From the NCBI GenBank assembly GCA_015499995.1, contig JADNRV010000102.1, forward strand, positions 1 through 64,000: DNA of 64,000 nucleotides. Direction: 5' to 3'. Position 1 is the first letter of the stretch, and every line of letters starts with the position of its first letter. Origin of the DNA: Flammula alnicola (Eukaryota > Basidiomycota > Agaricomycetes > Agaricales > Strophariaceae). A program made the position numbers and the translations under genes. This document shows positions 45,703-57,594 of this stretch, one piece after another. The notes under the pieces were generated by a model. The model was not told the DNA's origin. It searched no databases and saw nothing but the letters and a program-made list of their open reading frames with translations.

Positions 45703-45900
45703 TAAATGAGATGGTCTTTGATGCTGCCGTCTACTTCAAGCGAACCCGAAACTTCAAAATTGCCTACTACTAGCGAATTCGTTCGTAACGATATTTCTGA
45801 AACATCCTTCGGGAATAAATAGAGAAATAAATATGGGTATTGATGGGCCTGCCCATTCGAAATGTAAGGCATGGTTCACTTTAAATGTGGATCTACCGTA

Positions 45901-47748
45901 TCATTCTACTAGCTCAGCAGGAGGGGCAGGTAGCGGCGGGGCCTCAGGATCCGAAACTTCTAAAAGAGTGAAGCACATCAAAACTATGATAACCAAAGTC
46001 GAACAACCACTTTACGCACCGACCGCAGGAGCAGCAGGATCCTCGTCAGGTGGAAGAGCGATGGCACCCGGCCTCCTAATGTACCCATTTATGGTGTACC
46101 GTGCAGCAATATACGCGATCAAAATGACTTCTGGCCACCTGATTCGTGGATCCATCACCTTCGGGTTGAGGTATTGGCTTACAGGCCAAATGAGAATGTA
46201 GAACCCCTGTGTAAGGACCCAGATGAAGCACAGCTGTAACGACAGCTCCGTCGCCTTGTTGACTTTCTGAGTGGTGGTGGCTGCCCTGTAGAACCATTGC
46301 ACGATGAGGTATGTGTGTATGACGATAGTTGGAGCGTAGACGATGAGCGACATTGGCGCTCCAATGGCTGGTTCTGCCCGCGATTCGACGTAGATGCATG
46401 CCCCAGATAATAGGACTGATGGGATGAGGATAAATATGGAGGGGTGGTAGAAGGTCGAGGCAGGGAGCTCGGAAGGAGGTTCCCCTTCCTGCGTTGGTAA
46501 GGGTTCATTCCTGTAAAAGTTGAAATCAGCTCCCGTAAAATCTCATTCTATACGTTACGTGGACTCACGCTGGTTGGACGGGTTCATCTCCCCTATAGCA
46601 CAGCAGTCAGCAAAGACATGATTCGCATGGATGAGTTATAGAACTTACACCGTCTCCGGCTCATCAAGACCCAGTATACTCCGCCGTCTTCTCTCTTGAT
46701 AAATGCTCCTGCTGTACCGCATGGCAAAGTATATTATCAGGAGGGTTTCGGCAGCTCCGATCCAGAAAGCCTTGGCAGCTCCGATCCAGAAACGGTTACC
46801 ATTGGCATTAGGCGGTCGGAGCCAGATATAAAGCATTCTCGTCCCCAACCATAGCCCTACAAGCTCAAATGAGAAGCCGCCAAGCCTGCTGGCATCGCTC
46901 AGGCTTTGCTCGAACCCTCGTGCGATTCGAGTTATCGTATAAAATTGCAAGAGAATAGTGGGGATGTAAGCTTGAATCGAAAGAGCTCCTGAAACAACAA
47001 TTGCGTGTGGAAAGACTTTGAGAGTCTCAATGACTATAGTACAGACAGTCAGAGCAATGGATACGACGAGGAGGTAAATCGATGGTTGATAAATGGTTGT
47101 GACCGCGTCTGGTACTGTGTGCGCCGCTTCTGTCTCATGACCTGTAGGTGCATCGTTATCGTTCGGGTTCGACTCGTTAGGTTGTGTGGGAGGTGTTTGT
47201 TCGTGTCTGCAAGAACTTCTTTAGACAGTCCGAGAAAGTCCAAGGCAGATATCCACTCACGCGACATTCTCCTCATCGAGAATTATCCTTAGTAACCTAC
47301 CCTCCCTCTTCCTCATGCGAATATCCGCTACGGACCGCGCAGCAATGGATACAATCACGATGGTTGCTTGGGATCCCGGGAACGTTGGAAGAAGGTATAT
47401 GCTTGCCCAACTACCGTGACTGCGTTCCGTCCACCAAAAGCATACGTGCATCGCCAGAGTGGCGATCCATATGCAGGCCAACGTCACCGCCCGCGAGGAA
47501 GTCTTCACGTCAGACTCTGCAGTGTGCGATCCACGGATTGTTCGGACAATCGATTGCATGGCGAAATGCATGGTTGGGCCGTATGTCGTAAGAGAGTAGA
47601 GGATAGCGAGCGGGGCGATAATGGCCTCTGATATGACGGCAAATCCGCTCCAAAATATCAAGACACAGAGGAGAAATATCGATGGACGGTAGGGTGAAAA
47701 CAAGACATTCCTGTTTGGAGGTAATAGGAAACGATCCAGAAAGACCAT
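45901..47748 (-). CDS. Triplicated four-pass membrane protein, gene C
   Basis: Exons complement 47,261-47,748, 46,649-47,206, 46,569-46,592, 46,020-46,510 and 45,901-45,959 encode 539 aa with the same five-exon plan as A and B. Differences: one Lys is lost in DVKTSS, and a 24-bp tandem duplication at about 46,750-46,797 repeats FWIGAA(K/E) in module 2. An altered stretch before it (LYIWLRPPNANGNR) and another near module 2's start (VFPHAIVVSGALSIQ) are also seen. The frame stays open, so it is probably translatable. Its promoter is cut about 80 bp upstream of the ATG by the 8.56-kb insertion, so expression may be lost or rewired. It sits beside an intact DUF1857 gene, apparently the ancestral location. 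Confidence 0.85.
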
Positions 47749-47839
47749 GTTGAAATCGAAGCCGGATTCAACGCTATTGCGCTGAACTTTTCGCCTTGTT
47801 CAAGGGTGAGGGAAAGAGCGCAGCGATTCTTGCGGTGGT

Positions 47840-47965
47840 TAACAAAGTAACTTATTTTGCTAACTTATACCATACAAAATTAACTTAACTTAACTTATGG
47901 CGGACAAGTTAAGTTGTCCCAGTTAAGTTCAAGTTAAGTCCAAGTCAAGTTCAAGTTAAGTGCGT
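47840..47965. repeat. Left subterminal CAAGTTAA/TTAACTTG tract
   Basis: About ten AAGTTAAG or TTAACTTA words in 125 bp, in both orientations, just inside the element's left end. Clustered subterminal repeats are commonly transposase-binding sites. Confidence 0.65.
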
Positions 47966-49045
47966 TTGCCGGGCCTCGCTACTTGCTGAAACTTGCGGAA
48001 AGACTTGCTCACTTGGAGCGTGCGGACTCCGTTTGGTCGTAGATAAGATGGCTTCAGGTAACTTCTCGGAGCTGTCAAGCGTCTGTCAAGTGTGAGAACT
48101 TAGAGTTACTAGTCACTAGTCACTCACTATCACCGCGGCATTTGCTGATACTTAAGTATCTCACGACGATGAAATGTTCTTCCTTCCCTCCCTCCCTCTC
48201 TCCCTCAGGCCGTCTTGAACGAACATGTCCTTTCTGTCAGCAGTTCAGCATAACTTTTTACCTTCCATTTTCGCAGAATTGAACGCACAAAGGTAAGTAC
48301 ATTTACGCAAACTCAGTAAGGCTTAACGGATGATCTGGTTGATCACAGTTAAGATATCACGAGCGAACGCCATAAACTATCTGCCAAATGCGCGCACTAT
48401 GAGTAGGTTCGCCTGCGGAATAAGGTGAGCTTTGAGTCAGGAGCTGGTTTGGCAGTGGATACTAATGCCAGAGATGACTGAATAGGTGCTTTTCGGTCTC
48501 ACTATGACCTCGCGGTGGTTCTGTTAGCAGGTGCGATTACTTGTATCATAGCACATCTAAGCAACATGCACTGATGCGAAGCTACCCAGTTGCCCAATTA
48601 CTCAGTGTCCTTACCTTCATTGCACGCGATGCTGACAACGCACATTTTTGTAACTCTGGCTACTCCCAAGAATGAAATGGGCTTTTTACGCTTAACTTTG
48701 GCTTCTTGTTCAAACCTCAGGATGCTAATGACGGAGCTCTCGCGCTTTGGGCCACCGCGCGTCACCTTCTGACTTCAACGATGAACGTTAGCCATCAGTC
48801 CTCCCCTTGCCAGCATTACAAGCGTCGCATATTCCGACGCGCTTTTCGCTTTCACTTCGATTATGGCCTTCATTGTCTATGGCCTTTTGGGTGTGTTAGG
48901 GCTCCCTGTGGGCGCGTTCCCAATGTGCTCGATCGTGATATCCGTTTTCAGTGTCGGAGGGCGATATACTTCCGTCCATGTGACTGATAGAAATGTTTTC
49001 GTTCAAATTTTGGGCCTGGAGACTCACAAATACTCCTTGCTTAGA

Positions 49046-52000
49046 ATGTTGCGAAGGCTGTTGAATTTTTTCTCAAACCCCGCGCCGCCCAATCCATCTG
49101 GAGATGCTGAAAGGGACATTCGAGGTGCTCAAGTCAATGCCGGCTACCCTTACTATCAATGGGGCGGACAGAATACGGGCCCTGGGGGACCAATCGTACC
49201 ACTTCAGCCTATGTTCTATCCCTTTCAACCGCATATACCTAACGCTGGTGAGTCTCCCACTAAAATATGACAGTTCTGGTATTGATTTTGACAAAAGGAG
49301 GCTTTCCGGCCCCGTACCATGGCTATCTGCCTCCTCCGTATCCAGCTCCAATGATGTTTCCACCTGGACAAGGTCTCGGATACCCTTTTCAAATACAAGG
49401 TGTTGCTTCCGCTAATGCAGCCCTTTCTTCGACCGAGCCCAGAGGAATTGGTACTGAAGGAAAGGTGAAGGAGGAGGTTAGAGAGGTGGGGCCTACTTCA
49501 ATGGCCGTACAGAGCGGAAAAGCGCTGAAGGAAGAAGGTACGTGGTCATAGACTGAATGCGCCCATTTCGACAACTCTCACGGCATTTTAGACCCTACTA
49601 ATGACGCAACTGATTGGCCTGATGGTCCTCAACGTCGAGAAGTGCCTTTTGGGCTCGAAAAACGTAAATGGAAAGACACGAAGTGGGTTTGGCGGTCGAG
49701 CGGGAATGTCTATCGGAATGGGCACCACGCCGAGATGCGGCTATGTCTGGGCGTGTTCTCTTGCAATAACGAGACGTGCAGGAGGCTTGTTCGACCAAAA
49801 ACTGGGCCGTCTTCACGAACTCAGCAGGCGAAGGAGCCTTGCCGGATGTGTAAATCAGATTTGGTGCTCACAAAGTGCGACGCGAAGACCTACCATTACA
49901 AGATCTCACGGAATGGTCAAGCTTTTCTGGTCTGGGAACACGATGGACACCACAAGCATCCTCGGCCTCCAGGTGGCAACTTGTCGCGAGCTCAAGAAGA
50001 GGCCGTGGACAAACAGGTTCTGCGTAATTTCGATGCTTCAGCACATGAGCTACGGACAGGCGACACAGGACCTGGGTCTATTCCCCTCTCCGAGATATCT
50101 CCAGCGCTGGCCAATCCCCGTGCTGCTCGCTATCAGCTATCGCAGAGTCAAGCTCGCCTCGGTATCGCCCCTTCCGTTGCAACAAAAGGCGGTCTATCCA
50201 TCCTCAGATCACTTGCCGAACTTCAAGAGGAACTCAAGAAGCCATTTATGATTAACTCCTCCCTTCATGGCCCTGTTTTCCTTATGTTCCAGACGCCGTT
50301 CATGGAGACCGTGCTCCAGGATTCAATTATCTCCTGGAATGAAGAAGATTCTGAAGGTCCGAATTCTGCACGACATGGATTTGTCACAGACGGGGACCAT
50401 TCATTCTTCCGCGATGGGGTCCTTGTCGTTACATGCGTATTCAATATGCTAATGGCGGCGTGGGTCCCTGTTCTCTATACGTGGATACTTCGCCAGGATA
50501 TCGCCCATCATAGACCCCACTTTCGACACATTTCACGTTCTGTTGTCACTCTTATACAGAGACGCGGGCTTGCTTTTGAAAAAAAGTATCTACTCCATGT
50601 AAGCTGGCTGGTTACCGAAAATTTCCACGCATCGTTAAATGGCCAATTTATTCATCTAGGTCTTCGACTTCTCTGCATCTCAGCGGGGTGCTCATGCAGA
50701 GGAATTTGCTGATGCTATAATTGCTATGGATCCACGCTTTCGATCTCTGACTGCAGCTTCACAGGAGATTGAGCGAAACGAGTACCTCAAACAAGCTCAG
50801 GAGGCTGAGCGTGGTTGCGAATTCCACTTTTGGCAGTCAGCTGAACGAATCATGTCGAACGGAGCGCTGGTTCCACAGGCTAAGTCTGGAGAGTTCAACA
50901 GGTTACTTAGATCAATGGTTTCGTCGAAAACATCCCTTGAAGATTTCGACACAACTGTTCAAACTCTTCGCTCAGAATTTCCCCGGATTCATGGATGGCT
51001 TTCCTGGTGGTTGCGGCCTGCTTTTGCCTCGATGATCTTTCCTGCAGTCAGCGCCATTGACCGCACAATAGCTGACCAAATCCCAACGACATCTAATCCC
51101 GTAGAACACCAACACTCCCTTCTTCATCATGCTGTCGGCGTCGACCAAGATTTGATCCCTGGAATCAAAAAGCTGTTTCTCCATGTTCAAGAACTCGAAT
51201 CACAGTACAGTGCGATAAAAGGTAATTTTTCAATTGCTTCATCCGTTCCTTTGCTGATTTAATATAACTTTAGCTGGTCATTTTGATCCTGCGTCAGCTC
51301 GTAAATATCGCCCTCCTGCTCATAAGGAATGGGACGCCAATGACGGGCGGCCTCCCGATACAGAGGCTGCTCTCCACCCCCAGGGGATCCAAGATGATGG
51401 TACCCAAAATCCTAACGCTCTTCTATCCTACAAGTGGCGAAGTCCCAACTCTTGTTTTGTTGATAACAGCCTCGAAATATGGTTTCGAGCATATTCGCTC
51501 TGGTCAGACGAGGCACGACAAGCATTTCTTTTGCTAGTTCCAAAAGACTCCTTCTTGGATGGTTTGACGTACCGGTATGATCGACGTCTGAAGTACATGC
51601 ATGACTCCACGTCCTTGGCCAAGTTCAAGCAAGATCTCGACCTGACGCAGACTATCATTCTCAATTATGTCATCGACAAATGGAAATTAGTAGCTTCTGG
51701 AGGATATGGTTGTTCAATGGAATGGCTGTCGACTGGTGTTAAGGTAAGAAACAATCTAAATTCACTATTAAAGGAACAGCTTATCATATTTATCATTTAG
51801 GATGGAAATCCTCCTCTTGAAATCCAAGCGCATTTCGGGGTCCATTACCTCTTAACCAGAGAGTGCGTAAAAGGACACGTGTCGTCGGCTTCAGCGCTCG
51901 ATCGTCCTCAAGTTTGGTTACGGCTTTACGAGCGTGATATACGCACCACACAGGCTTTCGACATCTCGCGCAAGACTGTTGCCCTTTCTGACTACTTCGC

Positions 52001-54329
52001 CCACTTTATTCCCCGTGGACATGCAGTCGGAGGCAGTACAGAGAGCGGAAGAACCCCTCTCCATCTATTACCCAACGAGCCCTGTGCAGACAAATCTTGC
52101 ACCCTCTTTTCTGCTATCGCTCGCATCTCCCACTCATGGCCCCAGGTTTTCAACATTGTTTCCGATGCTCAAGCGGACAGCAATGTGAATCTCGACAGAG
52201 TTTTCTTTGAGAATTCGTTCAAGATCCCTGACCACGACGGATCTTATGTCACTTACGAACTCATTGGCCGAGTGCTCTTTGAAGGAAACCACTTCACATC
52301 TCAATTGCGGTTTGGTGGCCGCGCATATACTTATAACGACATCGATGGAAAATTAGTCCCGGATACCGACTCCAATCTTCTAGAAACAAGAGATACACGG
52401 TCTGTTTTCTACGTCTACCATCGGAGTTCTCACAAGTCAATGGTATCTGCCTTTTTCTTCCTTTGATTCCTCGCTGGACTGACACCCTTTTACCAAAGAC
52501 ATCCCGAACTGTAAACGAGATCAAGTTGGATTATGAACGCCCCACCATTCAAAAACTACCTAGTTCAATCTCTGTTCACTCTTCGACTCCAGATGCAGTC
52601 ATTCAGCCCGCAACCTCAATAGGCCCTGAGCGCTCTCCTTCACCTGTTCTTTCTAACGAAAATCCGCCACATTCACACACACTTCCGCTCGAAAACTCGC
52701 TAGACCTTCCACCAATCTGCGAGTATACCCCGGATGCCTTTATCTCATGTAACTCCTGTGTATTACAAGGAACCAGAAGTGCAGAGTTTCAATTTACCGT
52801 GAACTGCCGTCTCTGTGGCAGCGATTGGCATGATGACTGTGTTAGGTCGACCTTTCCTGCTGGAAAAAAGATCTTCACGGACCTCGGGGATGCGTGGTGC
52901 TGTCCTGAATGCATGAATACACCGGGTGGACGCTGGGACCAACATATGTGAGTGCTTGTTCCGTCTCGATGGTCAGTTTATGATTAATTGGAGGATAGGA
53001 TCGGCGAAATAATTCTGCTAAAACCTCACACGTTGACATCGCGCCTTTTTCCCGCTGAAATCTTGGGTCGTTCCTCGACAAATTCAGTGCATGTTCAGTG
53101 GTATAGCGGAAATGTCTATGAACTGGACAGAGCACCATCTTCGAAAATTATCATTATAACTCCCCAAGAATGTTTTCAGGCGCTTAATCGAAATCGCCTT
53201 GAATATACCGAGGCAAGTCTTCCCGATATACTGTGAGCTCATGGTTTCAAGTGCTTATAAGTTATTTCATCAATAACAGAAAGACATGGGAAAGATCAAA
53301 TGGCCAATGCGATTCCATGAGGATGCAAACGACAACGGCTACATGAATACTGGTATTCGGGAGAATCTGGAAGGATCATATGGTGCCATTCTGGAAATTA
53401 TACTAACACAACGCAAGCACCCAATCATTGTGCTCTTCGAATCTTATATCTCGCACCCTAATCGGCCCCAGCACAGCCGTGGAAATGCGCAGGCGATGTA
53501 CGATGTAGAGTTTGAACAACTCTTCGATCTCTATATTCTGGCCGGTGATAAATCCTTGATGAATCCTTTCCTCGTTCAACTTCGCCATGATACGGAGGCC
53601 GCTACATTGGATCACCACCATGTTCACCTCCTTGGATCGGTTCTCTTTAGTCTTGTCATTATCCGCACTTATCTAGGTGCTGACTCAAGCGCCGATGACC
53701 AAATTTTCTGGCTTTCGCGCAAACTAACACAGCACCAAAAACAGTCGATTCTACCAGATGATCCATTCGCTGACGCAAAAAGAGGACACCTTATTCGACA
53801 TCTAACTGCCCCAGAGAAAGCGATGGCTGCAAGTGTACCAGGGGAACTCCTTGGACCTCATGCTGGGCTATTGTCAGGACTGCGCAAACAAGTTGAACTT
53901 GCAGGGATGGACCTCGATTTGCCCACCGGTTTCCGACTTTCAGGCGCCCGCGCTGAGAACGGACAGGTTTATCAATTCTTTTCAACGACTGCTAATGGCC
54001 TAACTGGTGGACCACCATTCACACCACGGTATAGGCAGGCACCGCTCAAATACACTCCTTCTCCTAACCAAACACGCCCAAAACCAAGACCGATTCAGAA
54101 GGAAAAGAATACCGTGGACAATGTTCCATCCGGCGCCAGGCTCATTACGCACGACTATCAACTGGCATCTACCCCCGCTTTTACCCCTGCTGAACCAGCG
54201 CCCATCACTCCTCCAGCCGTGGAACCACCTAAGAAGACAGCTAAACGAAGTCGCCAGGGAGAGGCCAGTGGTCTTAGAAGGAGTAAGCGGCAGGCGAATG
54301 CGCAAAATAAACAGCCTGAGCAAACCTAA
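49046..54329 (+). CDS. GCM-finger / MULE-like transposase / USP-like protease / PHD-like fusion, frameshifted
   Basis: Exons 49,046-49,247; 49,298-49,537; 49,592-50,598; 50,660-51,221; 51,274-51,743; 51,801-52,442; 52,499-52,947; 52,999-53,232; 53,280 on. Domains: Pro/Tyr-rich N-terminus; GCM zinc finger ~170-276 (CLGVFSC, CRMC, WEHDGHHKHPRP); MULE-like RNase H core from ~414 (VTDGDHSFFRDG, WVPVLYTWI); USP-like fold with Cys box NSCFVDNSLEIWF (~Cys731) and His box GNHFTSQLRFGG...YND...VFYVYHR (~His991); PHD-like Cys/His cluster ~1127-1181 (CNSC, CRLC, WHDDC, CCPEC); Tudor-like strand-rich segment ~1191-1268; basic C-terminus (KKTAKRSRQ). GCM fingers in MULE transposases are established; the protease plus reader combination is my inference. 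At 53,288-53,290 GGG instead of GGGG shifts the frame, giving an early stop at 53,344. The start is uncertain (an in-frame Met also lies at 48,863). Confidence 0.78.
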
Positions 54330-54789
54330 CACGTATACCCGGTAATTGTCTTATTACATATTTAATTCATCCATTTCCATGGATCATTTGATTGCGTGAG
54401 GCACATATGAAGAGTCTAGAAACAAGTAAGTATTGAAGTGTAAACGAGAATTCAGGCAAGTAACATACCTTGGTGATCGTCGAGCCCAATCCTGTCTTCT
54501 GCCCTGAAAACGCTCCAGAAATGCTATTGCACATGCAGTTTCATGCAAAAGATGCCATGGAAGGACATTCATAGCGTCGAGAGAAAGGGAGAGTAACAAT
54601 GTAGCAAGAATTACACAGTGGTAAGGTAAGATAACAAGCAGGAGGAGAGCGGACGACGTGGACTGAAGAAGCGGATGAGATGTGGCTGTGCATGGCAAGC
54701 CGTGAGAGCCATGCCGCTGACATGCCATCTCCCGGAAATCACTGCAACCTCTATTAGCTGTCTTAAATATATTTACTGATCATGTTAGA

Positions 54790-54970
54790 ACATAAGTATG
54801 TTCAAGTTAACTACAAGTTAGCCTTGCAAGTTAACTTGACAAACTAACTTAGCGCACCAAGTTCAGGCAAGTTAACTGGTGCAAGTTAACTTGTCGCAAC
54901 CAAGTGATTGCAAGTTAACTTGTCGCAACCAAGTGATTGCAAGTTAACTTGTAAGTGGTATAACTATAAT
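54790..54970. repeat. Internal CAAGTTAACTTG tract
   Basis: Eight or more copies of the palindrome CAAGTTAACTTG or close variants, two in a 31-bp tandem unit (ACTTGTCGCAACCAAGTGAT). It could be the true right subterminal region of the transposon. Confidence 0.65.
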
Positions 54971-55312
54971 TACACTATTTTCATTCCATAATCTGCGGAA
55001 ACAATTACATAGGCTGGCTCCTAGACTACCTCTCCACCCAATAAAATTATAAAAAGTGTAAGAAGTTCATGTGGAACGGAAGACTCGAGCAAATCAAGAC
55101 GTTCTGCAATGTGAAAATGTCGGAGTTTTAAATGCTTTGCCACGCTCCGGCCACGCTTGCCATGCTGATTTTGCAACGCCCAGTACATCGTCCATTCAAC
55201 CATCGACCTCCCATTTCAAGCTTATATGGGAGTGATATATAACTGGACGGAACCTCCGTAACAACACACCAGGTTTGTCGCATTGCGCATACCTGGCATA
55301 TTATGGGGCGAA

Positions 55313-56019
55313 GATGCCCTTGTCTTTTGTCCATTCCGTGCCCACTCAACTCTTTGACCAGCAGATACTCGTCGCGGATAAGTTTCTCGACGCCCCCCCC
55401 GTTATCCTTGAGGAGTGAAAGTACAAGGACTTCAGCACCCAACGGCAACTATATCCAGCATTTCGGACCTCGCGAAGATGCCTACGCATTTCTGAGGAGC
55501 ATTCAGCTGCGACACCCCGACATACCTGACCATGAGCCTTACGAGCTTTGGCCGACCCCTCAGCACATACTTCTCCTTCCACAGTCCTATTTCGAATTCG
55601 ACACGCACTCGCCGTCCTGATTCCATTCATTCGTTCCTCCGCTTGACTCGTCAAATGCGGGTATACTGGTTCCCAAGTTTCACACCTTTCTCGAGGGCCT
55701 CGTCGAGATTATCATGAATCCTCCGATGGAGCATTATCACACAGGTTCAAAAGCGCCTCACAATATCTTCATCGGTTACTTGACTCTTTACAGAATCAAA
55801 CAGGCTGACCTCGACCTACCCCCAAAGAACTTCGCGAAGCGTATGAGCCTCGATTCGGATACTTTATCTGGCTCCACTCACATTTCTCTGACAGAGGATC
55901 TAACGGGAAGGACAGCGTCGTCAACAGCGAATCTCCATTCCGGAAAGGCGCTACTACTATTTACCACCAAACGATGTGAGAACGAGACCGAGTACTTATG
56001 TACGCGCCAATATTTCTGA
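55313..56019 (+). pseudogene. Unidentified decayed coding region inside the insertion
   Basis: From the ATG at 55,313 one frame (VPTQLFDQQILVADKFLDA) runs until a shift near 55,390-55,420, next to a C8 run. The next frame gives GNYIQHFGPREDAYAFLRS, DHEPYELWPTPQHILLLPQS, a TGA at 55,618-55,620, then in the same frame LVPKFHTFLEGLVEIIM and NIFIGYLTLYRIKQADLD to 56,019. The continuity across one stop shows a once-coding sequence of about 230 aa. I do not recognise the family. Confidence 0.5.
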
Positions 56020-56264
56020 TACATTTCATTTATTATTATCTATCTGTTGGAATAAATAATGCATGCCGCATATCTGCGTGCACTCGCAACCCAATCCCCA
56101 TTGATGAATGGCAATGGCGCATCCAGGCATTTGCCGCAGAAAGAGTGACATCACTGCACCGTGGGAGCAGAACTTTCACTGTGTATCGAAATTTCTGGCT
56201 TGCTTCTGAGCGCTGAGCACTAACAAGGAGAACTACTGATTGAGACTACTTAATGCACGTCGAG

Positions 56265-56391
56265 GTAAGTTAGGAACAAGTGCAAGTTAGATTGTCCCAG
56301 CGTGGGAATAAGTTGGGTACAAGTTACCCCGCTTGCGCTAACTGGGCACAAGTTAACAAGTTAGCTGGTAGTAAGTTACTTTCTACGCAGT
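56265..56391. repeat. Right subterminal AAGTTA tract
   Basis: Degenerate CAAGTTA/TAACTTG words up to the right-hand CGATTCTTG. It is the inverse of the left tract in its last ~45 bp (AAAGTAACTTA...GCTAACTT). Confidence 0.6.
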
Positions 56392-56565
56392 CGATTCTTG
56401 TTTAACGTTTAACGTTTAAATCTTACTTTTCCAGTGTCTTCTTGGGTTTCAAGGCCATGACTGCTTGGCTTGCACAGCATTCGGTCGTTGCTGCTTGATT
56501 GAAGTCGAAAGGTTCCGATTGACATGTGGTCACCTCCAAATGGCAAAAAGTGCCGTAAGTAATGG
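56392..56565 (-). promoter_or_regulatory. Displaced distal half of the gene C promoter
   Basis: The reverse complement (CACGGTACTT-like GGCACTTTTTGCCATTTG ... AAGCAGCAACGACCGAATGC ... GGCCTTGAAACCCAAGAAGA) aligns with the regions upstream of genes A and D and stops at the point where the gene C-proximal half begins at 47,832. It carries about 50 bp not in D. It now lies 8.56 kb from its gene. Confidence 0.82.
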
Positions 56566-56799
56566 TGATGGCCGCGCAAACCTACTTAAGTAGGACGGTC
56601 TCAGGACGGTCTTCCAGGTTTCTCGCAAAGTTCTCCCTTTATGCATCACTGTTGCAGAATTTCTCCCTTGGCCTGTCTACGAGCCAAAGTGAAACGCATT
56701 CGATCCACCACTTCAGCTCAGACAATACCAGGACCGAAACATTCACGTCGAAACCCTCAGGCTGTCTCCCGAGGCACAACTTTGTGCATAAAAAGCTTG

Positions 56800-57594
56800 G
56801 GAGTGGACATGGTGATCAACCTCATAGGTTATCTGAGGCCATGCGATATGAATAATCGGCGGTGACGTGGAACCTTCGTGCTAGAGAAAACCTTACTGAT
56901 GTATACATTACATGCCTTTTCCCCCTTCATATGAATGAACTGAACTTTGTATAGGCCTCCACAAACGAAGACAGCATTATTGTAGCAACCTATGATCGCT
57001 TCTGGATATTCAATATCCCCCCATAATTTCATACACGATCGCCACCATCACTTCAACCCAACGCAAGCCTTTGTTGACACTGGTAAATTCATTAACTGGT
57101 ACGCTCACTGACCCATATTGTGTTGTCCAGGTCACTTCCTATTCAGATTTACCGCGATATCTCTGCGCCATCAACGAAGAAAACTTTGTTCTTCAGGAAA
57201 TAAGAAGCACTGGTGTTGCCTGAGATCCTCTGATTCCAAGAAACATTCCTGTTGTTATTGGTACTTGTGACGATGTCGCCCTCGATCCTACGATCATGAC
57301 GGGTTGCACAGAACTTCAATACTGTGGCGATACTCTGTGTATGGCGTCTGCAGCTGAAAAGTCATCTGCCATTTGATCGCGGACCCGAGGGGAGAGGTCG
57401 TAGGCGACTTTTCCAAAGTCAAAGCTGCGACATTATCCCGACCCCATAGAGGCCTTGATATCTACGATTCCGAATGTTCTGCGCTCAGCGGTCGGCTGTG
57501 TCTCTTACTGAAGGAGAAAGAAGTACACATTTTGGACTATTTGGAACCTCCCGAACCAGAAGGTCGCCTGAATGATAGTCGTACTAGCAACTAG
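56800..57594 (+). pseudogene. F-box/WD-like gene remnant
   Basis: VDMVINLIGYLRPCDM at about 56,805 is an F-box piece. SIIVATYDRFWIFNIPP near 56,980 matches the family's WD-type strand; the end, from 57,373, gives LSRPHRGLDIYDSECSALSG, RLCLLLKEKEVHILDYLEPP, which is the family's C-terminal layout. Stops and frame changes separate them. Closest to the remnant at 20.4-21.0 kb. Confidence 0.65.

Larger units (their letters stand above)
47833..56391. mobile_element. 8.56-kb DNA transposon-like insertion in the gene C promoter
   Basis: Flanked by the direct repeat CGATTCTTG (47,824-47,832 and 56,392-56,400), fitting the 9-bp target duplication typical of MULEs. The sequence left of it is the proximal gene C promoter; the sequence right of it is the distal promoter. 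In A, B and D the same sequence is continuous. The ends share an imperfect inverted repeat (left AAAGTAACT​TA then GCTAACTT; right, inverted, AAAGTAACTTA then GCTAACTT), followed by dense CAAGTTAA repeats. A third such tract at 54,790-54,970, with TTATACCA matching one at 47,865, may mark an alternative right end, making the rest a second insertion. Cargo: the GCM/MULE/USP/PHD gene and a decayed ORF. Confidence 0.75.

Noticed and set aside
53280..53346. Alternative intron to avoid the frameshift
   Set aside because: The acceptors at 53,279 and 53,288 do not give the phase required by the strong GTGAGC donor at 53,233; only a weak GTCTTC donor upstream would, and it would drop conserved residues.
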